NCBI GenBank assembly: GCA_020634875.1
Contig: JACKAX010000007.1
Span: 1 to 64,000, forward strand
DNA from: Anaerolineales bacterium
Lineage (GTDB): Bacteria; Chloroflexota; Anaerolineae; Anaerolineales; JABWBV01
DNA: 64,000 nucleotides
Reading direction: 5' to 3'
This document shows, piece after piece, positions 15,151-22,720 of the stretch. The stretch's first letter is position 1. Each line of letters starts with the position of its first letter. Position numbers and translations under genes: made by a program. The notes beneath the pieces are model-generated. The model was not told the DNA's origin. It did no database searches and saw only the letters and a program-made list of their open reading frames with translations.

Positions 15151-17874
15151 CTACCCCCCCACATCCTTCCCCTTCTCCACCACCTCCACCACATCCCCAT
15201 ACGCGACGCCGATTTCCCAGATCATCTCCGCCCAATCGCGGGCAACGGTGAAACCTTGAAAGGCGGGGACTTCGCCGCGGTCGACGCGGAAATGTTCTTC
15301 GGCGGCCCAGACGCGCATTTGTTCGGCGGAGAAATGATAGGTCAGCGGGACGGTGTCGGGGCCGGTTTTGTTGTTCCACAGGATGACGAGTTCTTCGTTG
15401 GTGTGGGTGATACGATGGAGACCCGCGCCGGTGAGGGTTTCGAGTAGCGCCAGGAGTTGGGATTTTTCCAAGACAGCGCGATAGGCGGCGATTTTTTCAG
15501 GGTGGGCGGCGAGGTCGGCGAGGTTGTAGAAGAGCGCGCCTTTGGCCCAGTTTTCCAGGCGGAAGGCGGTGACGATCTTTTGGAGTTCGGCGAGACACTG
15601 TTGGGCAGGGTAGTTGAAACGGGCCACGTCCAGCGTGAGGGTCAGTTGGTCGGTGGGGGCGAGGGTGATTTCGGGGAAGGTGAGCGTGTGGGTTTTGGGG
15701 TCGTGTTTGGGGAAGAGGGAGTGGGGGACCCCGTTCAGGGTGGCGTGGACGCGTCCGGGTACGGCGACACCGCGGAAGTGGAGGGTGTATTCGCGCGCGG
15801 CGGGGATCACGTTCAGGTCCCCAGTGGCAGGTCCGAGGGTGAAGGTCGTTTGGGCCGCGGTCCATTTCACATCAAAGGGCGTGAGGGTGGAGTGCCCATC
15901 CTGGAAGCCGGTGCTTTCGCCGTCGTCTTCGTACAGGTCGAAGTGATTATCCGAGCCGGGGAAGACGTGGATTTCCAGGCTAGAGGGGGCGCGCCAGTCT
16001 TGCCATGCACAGAGCGGGACAATCGCGCCGGGGGTGGCGAAGAGGGGCATGTCGTCGAGGGTGCCGTAGAGGGCGTGCCAACCAGGAGTGTAATGCTGGC
16101 CGGTGAAGAAGTTCCAGGCCTCGTGCGGGAGCCAGACGACTTGCCGGGCGAGGCGGGTGTGCGGGTCGCGGGGGGTGATGAACGGGACAGCGAGCAGCTC
16201 GCTCCCGTAGGTGTACTGGTCGGGGCAGAAGTAGGCTTCGTCGCGCTGAGGGTAGGCGTGGTACATCGGGCGGATGGGGGCTTCGGCGGCGGTGTGGTCG
16301 CGCCAGGACATGGTGTAGAGGTAGGGGATGAACCGGTGGCGCAGTTGCATGGCGTGGCGGGTGAGGCGCAGGGTTTCGGCATCCCAGCCAAACGGGCGGC
16401 GTTCGTGGAAGTAGTTTTTGGTGCTGTGCAGGCGGAAAATGGGGCTGAGGAACCCATACTGCACCCAGCGGGTGTAGAGTTCGGCATCTTCCATCCCGCC
16501 GAAGTGCCCGCCGATGTCGTGGCTCCACCAGCTATAGCCGACGTTCGCCGCAGTGCTGGTGAAGTTGGGCTGAAACGCCAGCGACCCCCATGTGATGACT
16601 GTGTCCCCCGAAAAGCCGATGGGGTAGCGGTGGTTGCCCAGCCCGCCCCAACGGGAGAAGACGAAGGAGCGTTTGGGGGAGTTGGGGATTGGGGGAGTTA
16701 GTGATTTAGTGATTGGGTGATCGGTTGATTGGTTGGTTGGTTGGTTGGTTGGTTGGACGGGGCGGGCGAGGTCGTAGAAGTGGAGGTGGTTGAGCCACCA
16801 GAGGGGGTCGAGGCCTTCCATCTTGGATTTTTCGCCTTGCTGCCAGTCCATCCACCAGAAATCCACGCCGAGGGCTTCGTAAGGATGATGGAGCAGTTCG
16901 AAATAGGCGCGGGTGAATTGCGGGTCGGCGATGTCGAACGGGATCGGTTCTTCGGACGCGGGGTCTACCTCCATCCACCGGGCGAACGCGGGGTACTGTT
17001 CCTCATGCGGCCAAATGCCCTTGGCGGGGTGCAGGTTCATCGAGGTCTTCAGCCCGTGTTCGTGCATAAAATCCAGCGTGGCCTGCGGGTTGGGGAACAG
17101 TTCGCGATTCCAGGTATAGCCCGTCCAGCCGGAGGACGCGTTGCCCGTTTTGGTGATGTGCCAGTCCATGTCAATGATGCAGACGGACAGCGGGATTTCG
17201 TGCGTCTCAAAATCGCGGATCAGTTGGGTGATTTCGTCGTGGGTGTATTCCCAATAACGGCTCCACCAGTTGCCCAGCACCCATTTGGGCAGCAGCGGCA
17301 CCGGCCCGGCAATTTTACGGAAATCGGCCAGCGCGGCGGTGTAATCGCGTCCGTAGCCGAAGAAATACAGATCGAGGGAACCATCCGCCCCGCGAGGGGT
17401 TAACCACCCCCCATCCTCAAACACCAGCGCGCGGGAATCGTCCACGACGACCCACCCCGCGCGGGAGAGCAGACCCCGTTCGAGGGCTACCCGCCCGTCC
17501 ACAGTGTCGAGCGTGCGGTAGGTCCCCATCAGGTTTTCTGTGTCGGCATCGCCGTAATGCCAGGTGTGTTCCTGTTCGCGCAGGGTGATCGAAAGCGTCT
17601 CAGCGGACGGAGGCTGTCCGAGTTGGTACGTCAGGCGGAGATCGTGCGTGGTCAGTTGGAGTTGGGTCTCTGTTTTGACCACGCCAAACTCCGGCGCAGG
17701 CTGGCGGCGAAACCAAAACGCCTGCGACGGGCGATCTTCAAACGTATCCGTAGGGCTGTATTCAATGCGGAACAGGCGGGAAGTAAAGACGGTCACGCGC
17801 AAGTTTGCGACGGTGACAACTGCGTCGGGGTTGGCTAGGGGGTCGAAGGTGGGGATGAGGTGGGAGGGGATCAT
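15151..17874 (-). CDS. Glycoside hydrolase family 31 (alpha-glucosidase/alpha-xylosidase type)
   Basis: 907 residues, with no signal peptide, so cytoplasmic. It hydrolyses alpha-linked glycosides by a retaining mechanism. The catalytic barrel shows the nucleophile motif DFWWMDWQQG (Asp near residue 346), the RWGGLGNHRYPIGFSGDT strand and the acid/base segment WWSHDIGGHFGG. A C-terminal beta domain and a further extension of about 200 residues follow. Residues about 371-398 are an unusual insertion (TNQPTNQSTDHPITKSLT...) encoded by a GGTT microsatellite and GTGATT-type repeats; it falls between barrel segments where relatives have a short loop. Substrate cannot be decided. Neither neighbour suggests a sugar operon. 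Confidence 0.92.
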   Translation of the reverse strand: MIPSHLIPTFDPLANPDAVVTVANLRVTVFTSRLFRIEYSPTDTFEDRPSQAFWFRRQPAPEFGVVKTETQLQLTTHDLRLTYQLGQPPSAETLSITLREQEHTWHYGDADTENLMGTYRTLDTVDGRVALERGLLSRAGWVVVDDSRALVFEDGGWLTPRGADGSLDLYFFGYGRDYTAALADFRKIAGPVPLLPKWVLGNWWSRYWEYTHDEITQLIRDFETHEIPLSVCIIDMDWHITKTGNASSGWTGYTWNRELFPNPQATLDFMHEHGLKTSMNLHPAKGIWPHEEQYPAFARWMEVDPASEEPIPFDIADPQFTRAYFELLHHPYEALGVDFWWMDWQQGEKSKMEGLDPLWWLNHLHFYDLARPVQPTNQPTNQSTDHPITKSLTPPIPNSPKRSFVFSRWGGLGNHRYPIGFSGDTVITWGSLAFQPNFTSTAANVGYSWWSHDIGGHFGGMEDAELYTRWVQYGFLSPIFRLHSTKNYFHERRPFGWDAETLRLTRHAMQLRHRFIPYLYTMSWRDHTAAEAPIRPMYHAYPQRDEAYFCPDQYTYGSELLAVPFITPRDPHTRLARQVVWLPHEAWNFFTGQHYTPGWHALYGTLDDMPLFATPGAIVPLCAWQDWRAPSSLEIHVFPGSDNHFDLYEDDGESTGFQDGHSTLTPFDVKWTAAQTTFTLGPATGDLNVIPAAREYTLHFRGVAVPGRVHATLNGVPHSLFPKHDPKTHTLTFPEITLAPTDQLTLTLDVARFNYPAQQCLAELQKIVTAFRLENWAKGALFYNLADLAAHPEKIAAYRAVLEKSQLLALLETLTGAGLHRITHTNEELVILWNNKTGPDTVPLTYHFSAEQMRVWAAEEHFRVDRGEVPAFQGFTVARDWAEMIWEIGVAYGDVVEVVEKGKDVGG
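16708..16757 (-). repeat. In-frame simple repeat inside the GH31 gene
   Basis: Plus strand: GTGATTTAGTGATTGGGTGATCGG-like units then about seven GGTT units. The GTGATT part resembles the spacer just upstream of the gene (17883-17912). Translated on the minus strand it gives PTNQ repeats and STDHPITKS. Confidence 0.85.
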
Positions 17875-17926
17875 GGGAATTTTGTGATTTTGTGATTGGG
17901 TGATTGAGTGATTTATTTCGTCAGAA

Positions 17927-18020
17927 GCACCCCTTCACCTGCGTTCAGGGCAGGCTCTGAGCGGAGCGGTTGACAGCTTAAGTACCGGAGTTACTTGTGT
18001 CCAGCGCAGTCGAAGGGTGC
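17927..18020. repeat. Dispersed intergenic hairpin, copy 2 of 3 (inverted, longer)
   Basis: Minus-strand reading begins GCACCCTTCGACTGCGCTGG and contains ACCGCTCCGCTCAG like the other two copies, then an extra 25-30 bases (GCCTGCCCTGAACGCAGG) before GGGGTGC. Confidence 0.78.
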
Positions 18021-18127
18021 GGGGAGGGGCTGAGAGTGGTTTTTATTGTACTCAAGTCTACAACAGATTTGGAAGAAAACGGATGGAAAAGACAAAATCC
18101 TTTCTTTTCCCAATCTGTTGTAGACCT

Positions 18128-18186
18128 CACTTATCACTTATCACTCTTCACTTATCACTTATCACTCATCACTCGTCACTCATCAC
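18128..18186. repeat. Degenerate TCACTTA/TCACTCA microsatellite
   Basis: About eight heptad units (TTATCAC, TCATCAC, TCGTCAC) directly upstream of the glutaredoxin -10 box, so slippage could change promoter spacing. Similar TGATAAG/TTATCG stretches lie at 42934-42970. Confidence 0.75.
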
Positions 18187-18195
18187 GCCTCAGAG

Positions 18196-18207
18196 TACAA
18201 TACCCAC
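18196..18207 (+). promoter_or_regulatory. -10 box six bases before the start codon (leaderless transcript)
   Basis: TACAAT (18196-18201) is followed by six bases and the ATG at 18208, so transcription should begin at or next to the A of the start codon. No ribosome binding site precedes the gene, consistent with a leaderless mRNA. Confidence 0.65.
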
Positions 18208-18525
18208 ATGAACGACCTCAACCCACCCCCTCACAAACTCATCGTTTACGGACACGACTTCTGCGGGCAGTCACGGCAACTCGTGCGCGTGCTGAACGAA
18301 AAAGAAATCGAATACGAATGGCGGGATATTCGCAACGGCGACCCGGCCTGGAAGGATGAACTCCTGGCCCTCGCCCACGGATTTCTCTCCGTGCCCACGG
18401 TCATTTTCCCCGACGGCAAAGTGCTGGTCGAACCCTGGCCGGACGAGGTTCTGGCGCGGTTGGGGGAAGGGGGAGAAGGGCAGGGGTTGTTGCAGAAGGT
18501 GGCGGGGTTGTTTAAACGCTCATAG
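18208..18525 (+). CDS. Glutaredoxin-like thiol-disulfide protein, monothiol CGQS
   Basis: 105 residues with a thioredoxin fold: beta strand KLIVYGHDF, active site CGQS (residues about 18-21), IEYEWRDI, and the cis-proline strand SVPTVIFPDG. This matches the short glutaredoxin family common in Actinobacteria and Chloroflexi. The second active-site cysteine is serine, so it should work by a monothiol mechanism, reducing mixed disulfides with a low-molecular-weight thiol or handling Fe-S clusters. Residues about 85-105 are a Gly/basic tail. It precedes the isopentenyl phosphate kinase by 60 bp, separated by a palindrome. Confidence 0.88.
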   Translation: MNDLNPPPHKLIVYGHDFCGQSRQLVRVLNEKEIEYEWRDIRNGDPAWKDELLALAHGFLSVPTVIFPDGKVLVEPWPDEVLARLGEGGEGQGLLQKVAGLFKRS

Positions 18526-18530
18526 CTTCT

Positions 18531-18578
18531 GTAGGGCGAATTGCTAATTCGCTCAGGCGATTTCGCAAATCGCGCTAC
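18531..18578. repeat. Three-hairpin palindromic element between glutaredoxin and kinase genes
   Basis: Outer arms GTAG/CTAC enclose two palindromes, GCGAATTGCTAATTCGC and GCGATTTCGCAAATCGC, separated by TCAG. The symmetric layout could form a cruciform or an RNA three-way structure. Confidence 0.75.
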
Positions 18579-18585
18579 AAAATTA

Positions 18586-19392
18586 ATGTTTTCATCTTTC
18601 TCCATCCAACTCCTAAAACTCGGCGGCTCCCTCATCACCGATAAAACCAAACCCGGCACCGTGCGTGCGGACTTGCTCGCGCGGCTGGCGGGGGAGATCG
18701 CGGAGGTGTGGCGGGAGGGGAACTTGCACCTGATCCTCGGGCATGGCTCTGGCTCGTTCGGACACGTCCCCGCGAAGAAGTACGGGACCCGCCAGGGAGT
18801 CCACACGCCCGAACAATGGCGCGGGTTCACCGAAGTGTGGCGCGAGGCCGACCTGCTCAACCGGTTGGTCGTGGATGCGCTGTGGCAGGCGGGTTTACCT
18901 GCGGTCCGGTTCGCTGTGTCGGGGAGTACGATGACGCGCGGGGGGCAGGTGGCGGCGTGGGATTTGTCCCCGGTGCGGGCGGCGTTGGACGCGGGGCTGT
19001 TGCCCGTCGTGTACGGGGATGTGACCTTCGATCAGGTGTGGGGCGGGACGATCCTTTCAACGGAAGATATTTTTGCCCACCTCGCGCGGGAACTGCACCC
19101 CGTCCGCGTGCTAAACGCGGGCATCGAAGAAGGCGTCTGGGCGGATTACCCGGCCTGTACGCGGTTGATCCCCGAAATTACGTCTGCCAATTTTGCGGAG
19201 GTCACGCCCGCGCTGGGCGGCTCGTCCGCGACGGATGTGACGGGGGGGATGGCGTCGAAGGTACGGGAGATGTTGGGGTTGGCAGCGGCGGTCCCCGGCT
19301 TGGAGGGGTGGATTTTCAGCGGCGCGGTGCCTGCGCGGGTCGCGAATGCGTTGCGTGGGCAAACGGTGGGGACGAGGATCAGCACGCGTTGA
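18586..19392 (+). CDS. Isopentenyl phosphate kinase
   Basis: 268 residues, amino-acid-kinase fold. It phosphorylates isopentenyl phosphate to the diphosphate in the alternative mevalonate route. Diagnostic motifs: LLKLGGSLITDK at the N-terminus (Lys for ATP), HGSGSFGH (the histidine that separates these enzymes from other amino-acid kinases), VSGSTMTRGG, VVYGDVTFD and GTILSTEDIFAHLA. C-terminal TDVTGGMASKVREML and IFSGAVPARVANALRG close the ATP site. I start at the ATG at 18586 rather than an earlier TTG, because the first strand begins at once and the upstream DNA is a palindromic repeat. No other isoprenoid genes are in the window. Confidence 0.9.
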   Translation: MFSSFSIQLLKLGGSLITDKTKPGTVRADLLARLAGEIAEVWREGNLHLILGHGSGSFGHVPAKKYGTRQGVHTPEQWRGFTEVWREADLLNRLVVDALWQAGLPAVRFAVSGSTMTRGGQVAAWDLSPVRAALDAGLLPVVYGDVTFDQVWGGTILSTEDIFAHLARELHPVRVLNAGIEEGVWADYPACTRLIPEITSANFAEVTPALGGSSATDVTGGMASKVREMLGLAAAVPGLEGWIFSGAVPARVANALRGQTVGTRISTR

Positions 19393-19461
19393 CATCCCCC
19401 CTTTCCTGGATTAGACTCCCACTCTATTCACCCAATTAGCAAAAAATCTGTAACCTGGCCT

Positions 19462-19530
19462 GCATCCTTCGACTACGCTAGACACAAATAAATTCAACAC
19501 CAGCGTAAATTACCGCTCCGCTCAGGATGC
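19462..19530. repeat. Dispersed intergenic hairpin, copy 3 of 3
   Basis: Starts GCATCCTTCGACTACGCTAG and ends ACCGCTCCGCTCAGGATGC. Same orientation and length (69 bp) as copy 1; ends differ from it by a paired C-to-T and G-to-A change that keeps the stem. Confidence 0.82.
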
Positions 19531-19594
19531 TATTGTAATAAATCTAAAAATCAAACAATCGCCAAATCACTCAATCACCAATACCTAAATCCCC

Positions 19595-20749
19595 ATGCTA
19601 TTCACACGCGCAAAACTCGAAGAAATTGAAGACCGCTATCTGGCTCCATACGGCGTTCGGAGTAAAAACTCGAAGGGAAGAGCCTTCCCGGAGCGCGAGG
19701 CGGATTACCGGACGGTGTTTCAAAAAGACCGCGACCGGATTTTGCATACCACCGCTTTCCGGCGGTTGGAATATAAAACGCAAGTATTCATCAACTACGA
19801 GGGGGATTATTACCGGACGCGGCTCACGCACACATTGGAAGTGGCGCAAATTGGCCGGACGGTGGCACGGGCGCTGGGGGCCAACGAAGACCTGATCGAG
19901 GCGATTTGTCTCGCCCACGATTTAGGCCACCCGCCCTTTGGACACTCTGGCGAGTCCGCCCTCAACCGGGTGATGAAAGAAGCGGGCGGGTTTGAGCACA
20001 ACAAACAATCGCTGCGCATCGTCACCAAACTGGAAAAACGTTACCCCGATTTCAACGGGTTGAATTTGAGTTGGGAGACGCGGGAGGGGATTGTCAAACA
20101 CGAGACCGAGTACGATAGCACGGACGCGTCGGAATATAACCCTGATTTGCGCGGCCACCTGGAAGCACAGATCGCCAACGTAGCGGACGAACTGGCCTAT
20201 ACCGCCCACGACCTGGACGATGGCCTCCGCTCCGGGATGATCACCCCCGCAATGTTGGAAGGCATCACCCTGTGGGAAATTCTCCTCGAAAGCGTGGGGA
20301 TGCGCCGCATAACAGACTTGCCCGAACTAACTCGCCACCGACTGATCCGCCGGTTGATCGGTCTGGAAATGAACGATCTCGTGGATCACACCTCGATCCG
20401 TTTGGACGAGAGCGGAGTACAATCGGTGGAATCCCTGCAAAGGTTGCCTTACAACGTGATCGGTTTTAGCGAAGAGATGCACCGCCGCAACCGGGAATTA
20501 AAAGATTTCCTCTATGCGAACCTGTACCGTCACCATCGCGTGGTGAGGATGGCGGTGAAGGCCGAACGGATTCTGACTGAGTTGTTCGGCGCGTACAAGC
20601 ACGACCCGCAAATGCTGCCCCGCACCGTGCAGGCCATTGTGGAGACCCGTGGATTAGACCGGGCCATTTGTGATTACATCGCCGGGATGACCGACCGGTA
20701 CGCGATCGAAGAGTACAAAAAATTGTTCGACCCGGATGCGCGCCCGTAA
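19595..20749 (+). CDS. dgt: Deoxyguanosinetriphosphate triphosphohydrolase-like HD enzyme
   Basis: 384 residues. HD-domain dNTPase that splits dNTPs into nucleoside and triphosphate. The metal-binding residues are visible: TRLTHTLEVAQIGR (first His), LAHDLGHPPFGHSGE (the HD pair and the following GHPPFGH signature), and the distal Asp in DELAYTAHDLDDGL. N-terminal RILHTTAFRRLEYKTQVF is diagnostic of the dGTPase type 2 family. Start at the ATG at 19595; no strong ribosome site is visible. It stands alone, with an inverted-repeat element on each side. Exact nucleotide preference is not decidable. Confidence 0.93.
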   Translation: MLFTRAKLEEIEDRYLAPYGVRSKNSKGRAFPEREADYRTVFQKDRDRILHTTAFRRLEYKTQVFINYEGDYYRTRLTHTLEVAQIGRTVARALGANEDLIEAICLAHDLGHPPFGHSGESALNRVMKEAGGFEHNKQSLRIVTKLEKRYPDFNGLNLSWETREGIVKHETEYDSTDASEYNPDLRGHLEAQIANVADELAYTAHDLDDGLRSGMITPAMLEGITLWEILLESVGMRRITDLPELTRHRLIRRLIGLEMNDLVDHTSIRLDESGVQSVESLQRLPYNVIGFSEEMHRRNRELKDFLYANLYRHHRVVRMAVKAERILTELFGAYKHDPQMLPRTVQAIVETRGLDRAICDYIAGMTDRYAIEEYKKLFDPDARP

Positions 20750-20799
20750 GATTATCCTCAAAAAATTACTGAATAATAAACCCACACGCCTTGGCGGCG

Positions 20800-20896
20800 A
20801 AAAACCGAGTTTTTATATGCCAGGTGGGATTATCCTGCTTTTCAGGAAACTTTTCAAGCACGCAACTCCCGCTTTCAAAGAAAAAACTCGGTTTTT
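20800..20896. repeat. Intergenic inverted-repeat element before greA
   Basis: AAAAACCGAGTTTTT (20800-20814) and AAAAACTCGGTTTTT (20882-20896) are perfect complements, 97 bp end to end. Either arm with its T-run could end transcription from dgt. A diverged relative (GAAAAACCGGG ... GCTGGGTTTTT, both with TTTCAAG and GGTTTCAAA-like inner parts) lies after greA at about 21405-21502. Confidence 0.72.
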
Positions 20897-20933
20897 CAGG
20901 TGATTGAATCATTATCTATTTTGGAGTTTAGCC

Positions 20934-21401
20934 ATGACCAACCGACAAAACTTTTTAACTGCTGAAGGCGCGGAGAAACTGCGCCTGGAACTCACTTTTC
21001 TCAAAGGAGAAAAACGAGAAGACATTTCCAAACGCTTACGCATCGCCATTCAACAGGGAGACTTGAGCGAAAACGCCGACTACATTGCGACGAAGGAAGA
21101 ACAAGGCTTTGTCGAAGGGCGGATTATAGAACTGGAAGAGATACTGAAAGACGTGGTCATTATTGATGGCAACAGTCGTAAAGATGTCGTGGATATTGGC
21201 GCACGCGTCACCATTCAGGAAGGGGATTATGATCCTGAAACCTATCATCTTGTCGGCCCTAACGAGGCCAATCCCCGCGAGGGGCGCATCTCCCACGAGT
21301 CCCCCATTGGGCAAGCGTTAATGGGCAAAAAGGTGAATGATGTGGTGACGGCCAAAGTCCCCAATGGCACCTTACGGTTTAAGATTTTGAAGATCGAATA
21401 A
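20934..21401 (+). CDS. greA: Transcription elongation factor GreA
   Basis: 155 residues from the ATG at 20934, picked because GGAG lies upstream and homologues begin here. GreA rescues backtracked RNA polymerase by stimulating transcript cleavage. The N-terminal coiled coil (EKLRLELTFLKGEKREDISK) carries the tip acids in QGDLSENADYIATKEEQ, the family's most conserved motif. The C-terminal FKBP-like domain contains VGPNEANPREGRISHESPIG and ends VPNGTLRFKILKIE. Monocistronic, between two palindromic elements, with a strong terminator 120 bp downstream. Confidence 0.96.
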   Translation: MTNRQNFLTAEGAEKLRLELTFLKGEKREDISKRLRIAIQQGDLSENADYIATKEEQGFVEGRIIELEEILKDVVIIDGNSRKDVVDIGARVTIQEGDYDPETYHLVGPNEANPREGRISHESPIGQALMGKKVNDVVTAKVPNGTLRFKILKIE

Positions 21402-21404
21402 ATT

Positions 21405-21502
21405 GAAAAACCGGGGGGGTTCCTCACTAAGCCGGACGCCATCGCTTTGTGAGAACCCTTTCAAGCTAAAAACTTCCGGTTTCAAAAGAAAAGCTGGGTT
21501 TT
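21405..21502. repeat. Intergenic palindromic element after greA
   Basis: Contains the paired segments GGGTTCCTCAC / GTGAGAACCC (about 21417-21428 and 21449-21458) nested in GAAAAACCGGG / GCTGGGTTTTT. It resembles the element at 20800-20896 in its outer ends. Confidence 0.55.
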
Positions 21503-21521
21503 TATCCCACATAAAAAGAAA

Positions 21522-21554
21522 GGCCGCTCTCAAATGGGAGCGGCCATCTTTTTT
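21522..21554. terminator. Convergent terminator between greA and a minus-strand gene
   Basis: GGCCGCTCTC / GGGAGCGGCC stem with a 4-base loop, followed on the plus strand by CATCTTTTTTC. A-rich DNA on the other side (AAAAAGAAA) gives Ts on the minus strand, so it should serve both converging genes. Confidence 0.9.
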
Positions 21555-21567
21555 CTACTAATTTAGC

Positions 21568-22557
21568 TCACTTCTGCCAGATTGCCAATTCCAGGGTAAA
21601 TCGCTCGAAGAAACTTTCGGCAGGGAGAGGCTCGCCGCCCGTTGCCATGTCGGCAATGCGAGCGGTCAGGCGCAGGGTTTGGGTTTCCAGTTGCGCCGGG
21701 TTTTCGAGGTGGGCTTCTACGGGTTCGCCTTTGGCGGCGAGGCGGTCGCGAATGGCAACGTCGCGGAAAGCGTGGGGACTCATGATCACTTTTGTCACGG
21801 TTTGAATGTCGTTCTTGTCAAAAAGCCAGACTTCAAACGCTGTAACCCGTTTGGGATCGCCTACGCCGATGGTTTCAGCAATGCCCACACCGCATTCACC
21901 TAAAAATTCTCCAGCGGGAGAGTCAATGCTGAAAGAGTCATCAAACAGATCATCGCCGAGAATAAATGTGGTCACAAATTGGGTGAGTGGGGGTTCTTCG
22001 CCCATCGCCACGTAATCGGTGCGTTCCATTTCTCGGGAAGCTTCTACGGCTTGCATGGCAGGGGTAATTGTGCCGGAACCAGAGCGACGGAAGAGGAACA
22101 TCGCTAACAGGGCCACAATCAAGATCGCGGTCACAAAACAAGCCCCATACAGCAACAGACTTGAACTACCACCGCCTTCTTTGGTCGTTTCACCAGACTC
22201 GCCAGGTTCCCCAGTTTGCCCGGTTGCATTTACAGCCGCCTTGAAAGCTACGATGTTCGCCGGATTTTGAGGGGCGGGGCTGTTGTCAACAATCGCCATC
22301 GTCGCATCCGCCTGATCACCCAAGGTGGCCCAACGTTGGGTCGCGGTCACAGCATCCCCTGATAAAGCATACGAGTCTATCGCCATCCGAAGATAATCTA
22401 CCCGCCCGGCTTCGTACAAATCCTTAGGTGCGGCATCTGTCCAATTCACCGGGGTCAACCACCACCCAAAGATAACCAACCCAACAAAGAAACCAATGAC
22501 AAGGCCGATAATTCCGGCAAATGTAGGATTTTTCAACAAATCACGTAATTGATCCAT
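21568..22557 (-). CDS. Two-TM membrane protein of unknown function
   Basis: 329 residues, not recognised. TM1 is residues about 13-34 (FAGIIGLVIGFFVGLVIFGWW). A soluble segment of about 100 residues follows, with a Gly/Glu-rich linker (GEPGESGETTKEGGG), then TM2 (LLLYGACFVTAILIVALLAMFLFRR). The C-terminal 150 residues are a folded domain (YVAMGEEPPLTQFVTTFILG ... ECGVGIAETIGVGDPKRVTA, FEVWLFDKNDI, MSPHAF) with the look of a conserved Anaerolineae family. Both termini are predicted cytoplasmic. It follows topA on the same strand at a 160-bp gap, past the topA terminator, so it is a separate transcription unit. No function is proposed. Confidence 0.78.
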   Translation of the reverse strand: MDQLRDLLKNPTFAGIIGLVIGFFVGLVIFGWWLTPVNWTDAAPKDLYEAGRVDYLRMAIDSYALSGDAVTATQRWATLGDQADATMAIVDNSPAPQNPANIVAFKAAVNATGQTGEPGESGETTKEGGGSSSLLLYGACFVTAILIVALLAMFLFRRSGSGTITPAMQAVEASREMERTDYVAMGEEPPLTQFVTTFILGDDLFDDSFSIDSPAGEFLGECGVGIAETIGVGDPKRVTAFEVWLFDKNDIQTVTKVIMSPHAFRDVAIRDRLAAKGEPVEAHLENPAQLETQTLRLTARIADMATGGEPLPAESFFERFTLELAIWQK

Positions 22558-22684
22558 AATAAGAACTCCTGCTTAGATGAAAGGAGATGAACACACTGAA
22601 CATGTGTGCGTAGTTTGTTTATTTTAGAGCATTGTCAGAAAACACGCAACTCTGTTTCGCCGGGATTTTGCTATCCTTAAAAAA

Positions 22685-22714
22685 TTGAGGCACATCTACA
22701 ACGATGTGCCTCAA
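22685..22714 (-). terminator. Terminator of topA
   Basis: TTGAGGCACATC / GATGTGCCTCAA, a perfect 12-bp stem with a 6-base loop, 6 bp after the topA stop; on the minus strand it is followed by TTTTTTAAGG. Confidence 0.92.
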
Positions 22715-22720
22715 CCAAAA

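Larger units (their letters stand above)
17875..18207. other. Intergenic region with simple repeats upstream of the glutaredoxin gene
   Basis: Holds (from left) GTGATT-type repeats (17883-17912), a dispersed hairpin (17927-18020), a pair of TCTACAACAGATT / AATCTGTTGTAGA half-palindromes (18057-18069 and 18110-18123) and a run of TCACTTA/TCACTCA heptads (18128-18186). No gene other than the promoter described separately. Confidence 0.6.

Noticed and set aside
15457..16701. 414-codon plus-strand open frame
   Set aside because: Fully antisense to GH31, with Gly/Val/Glu-rich composition typical of the complement of a GC-rich gene and no domain.
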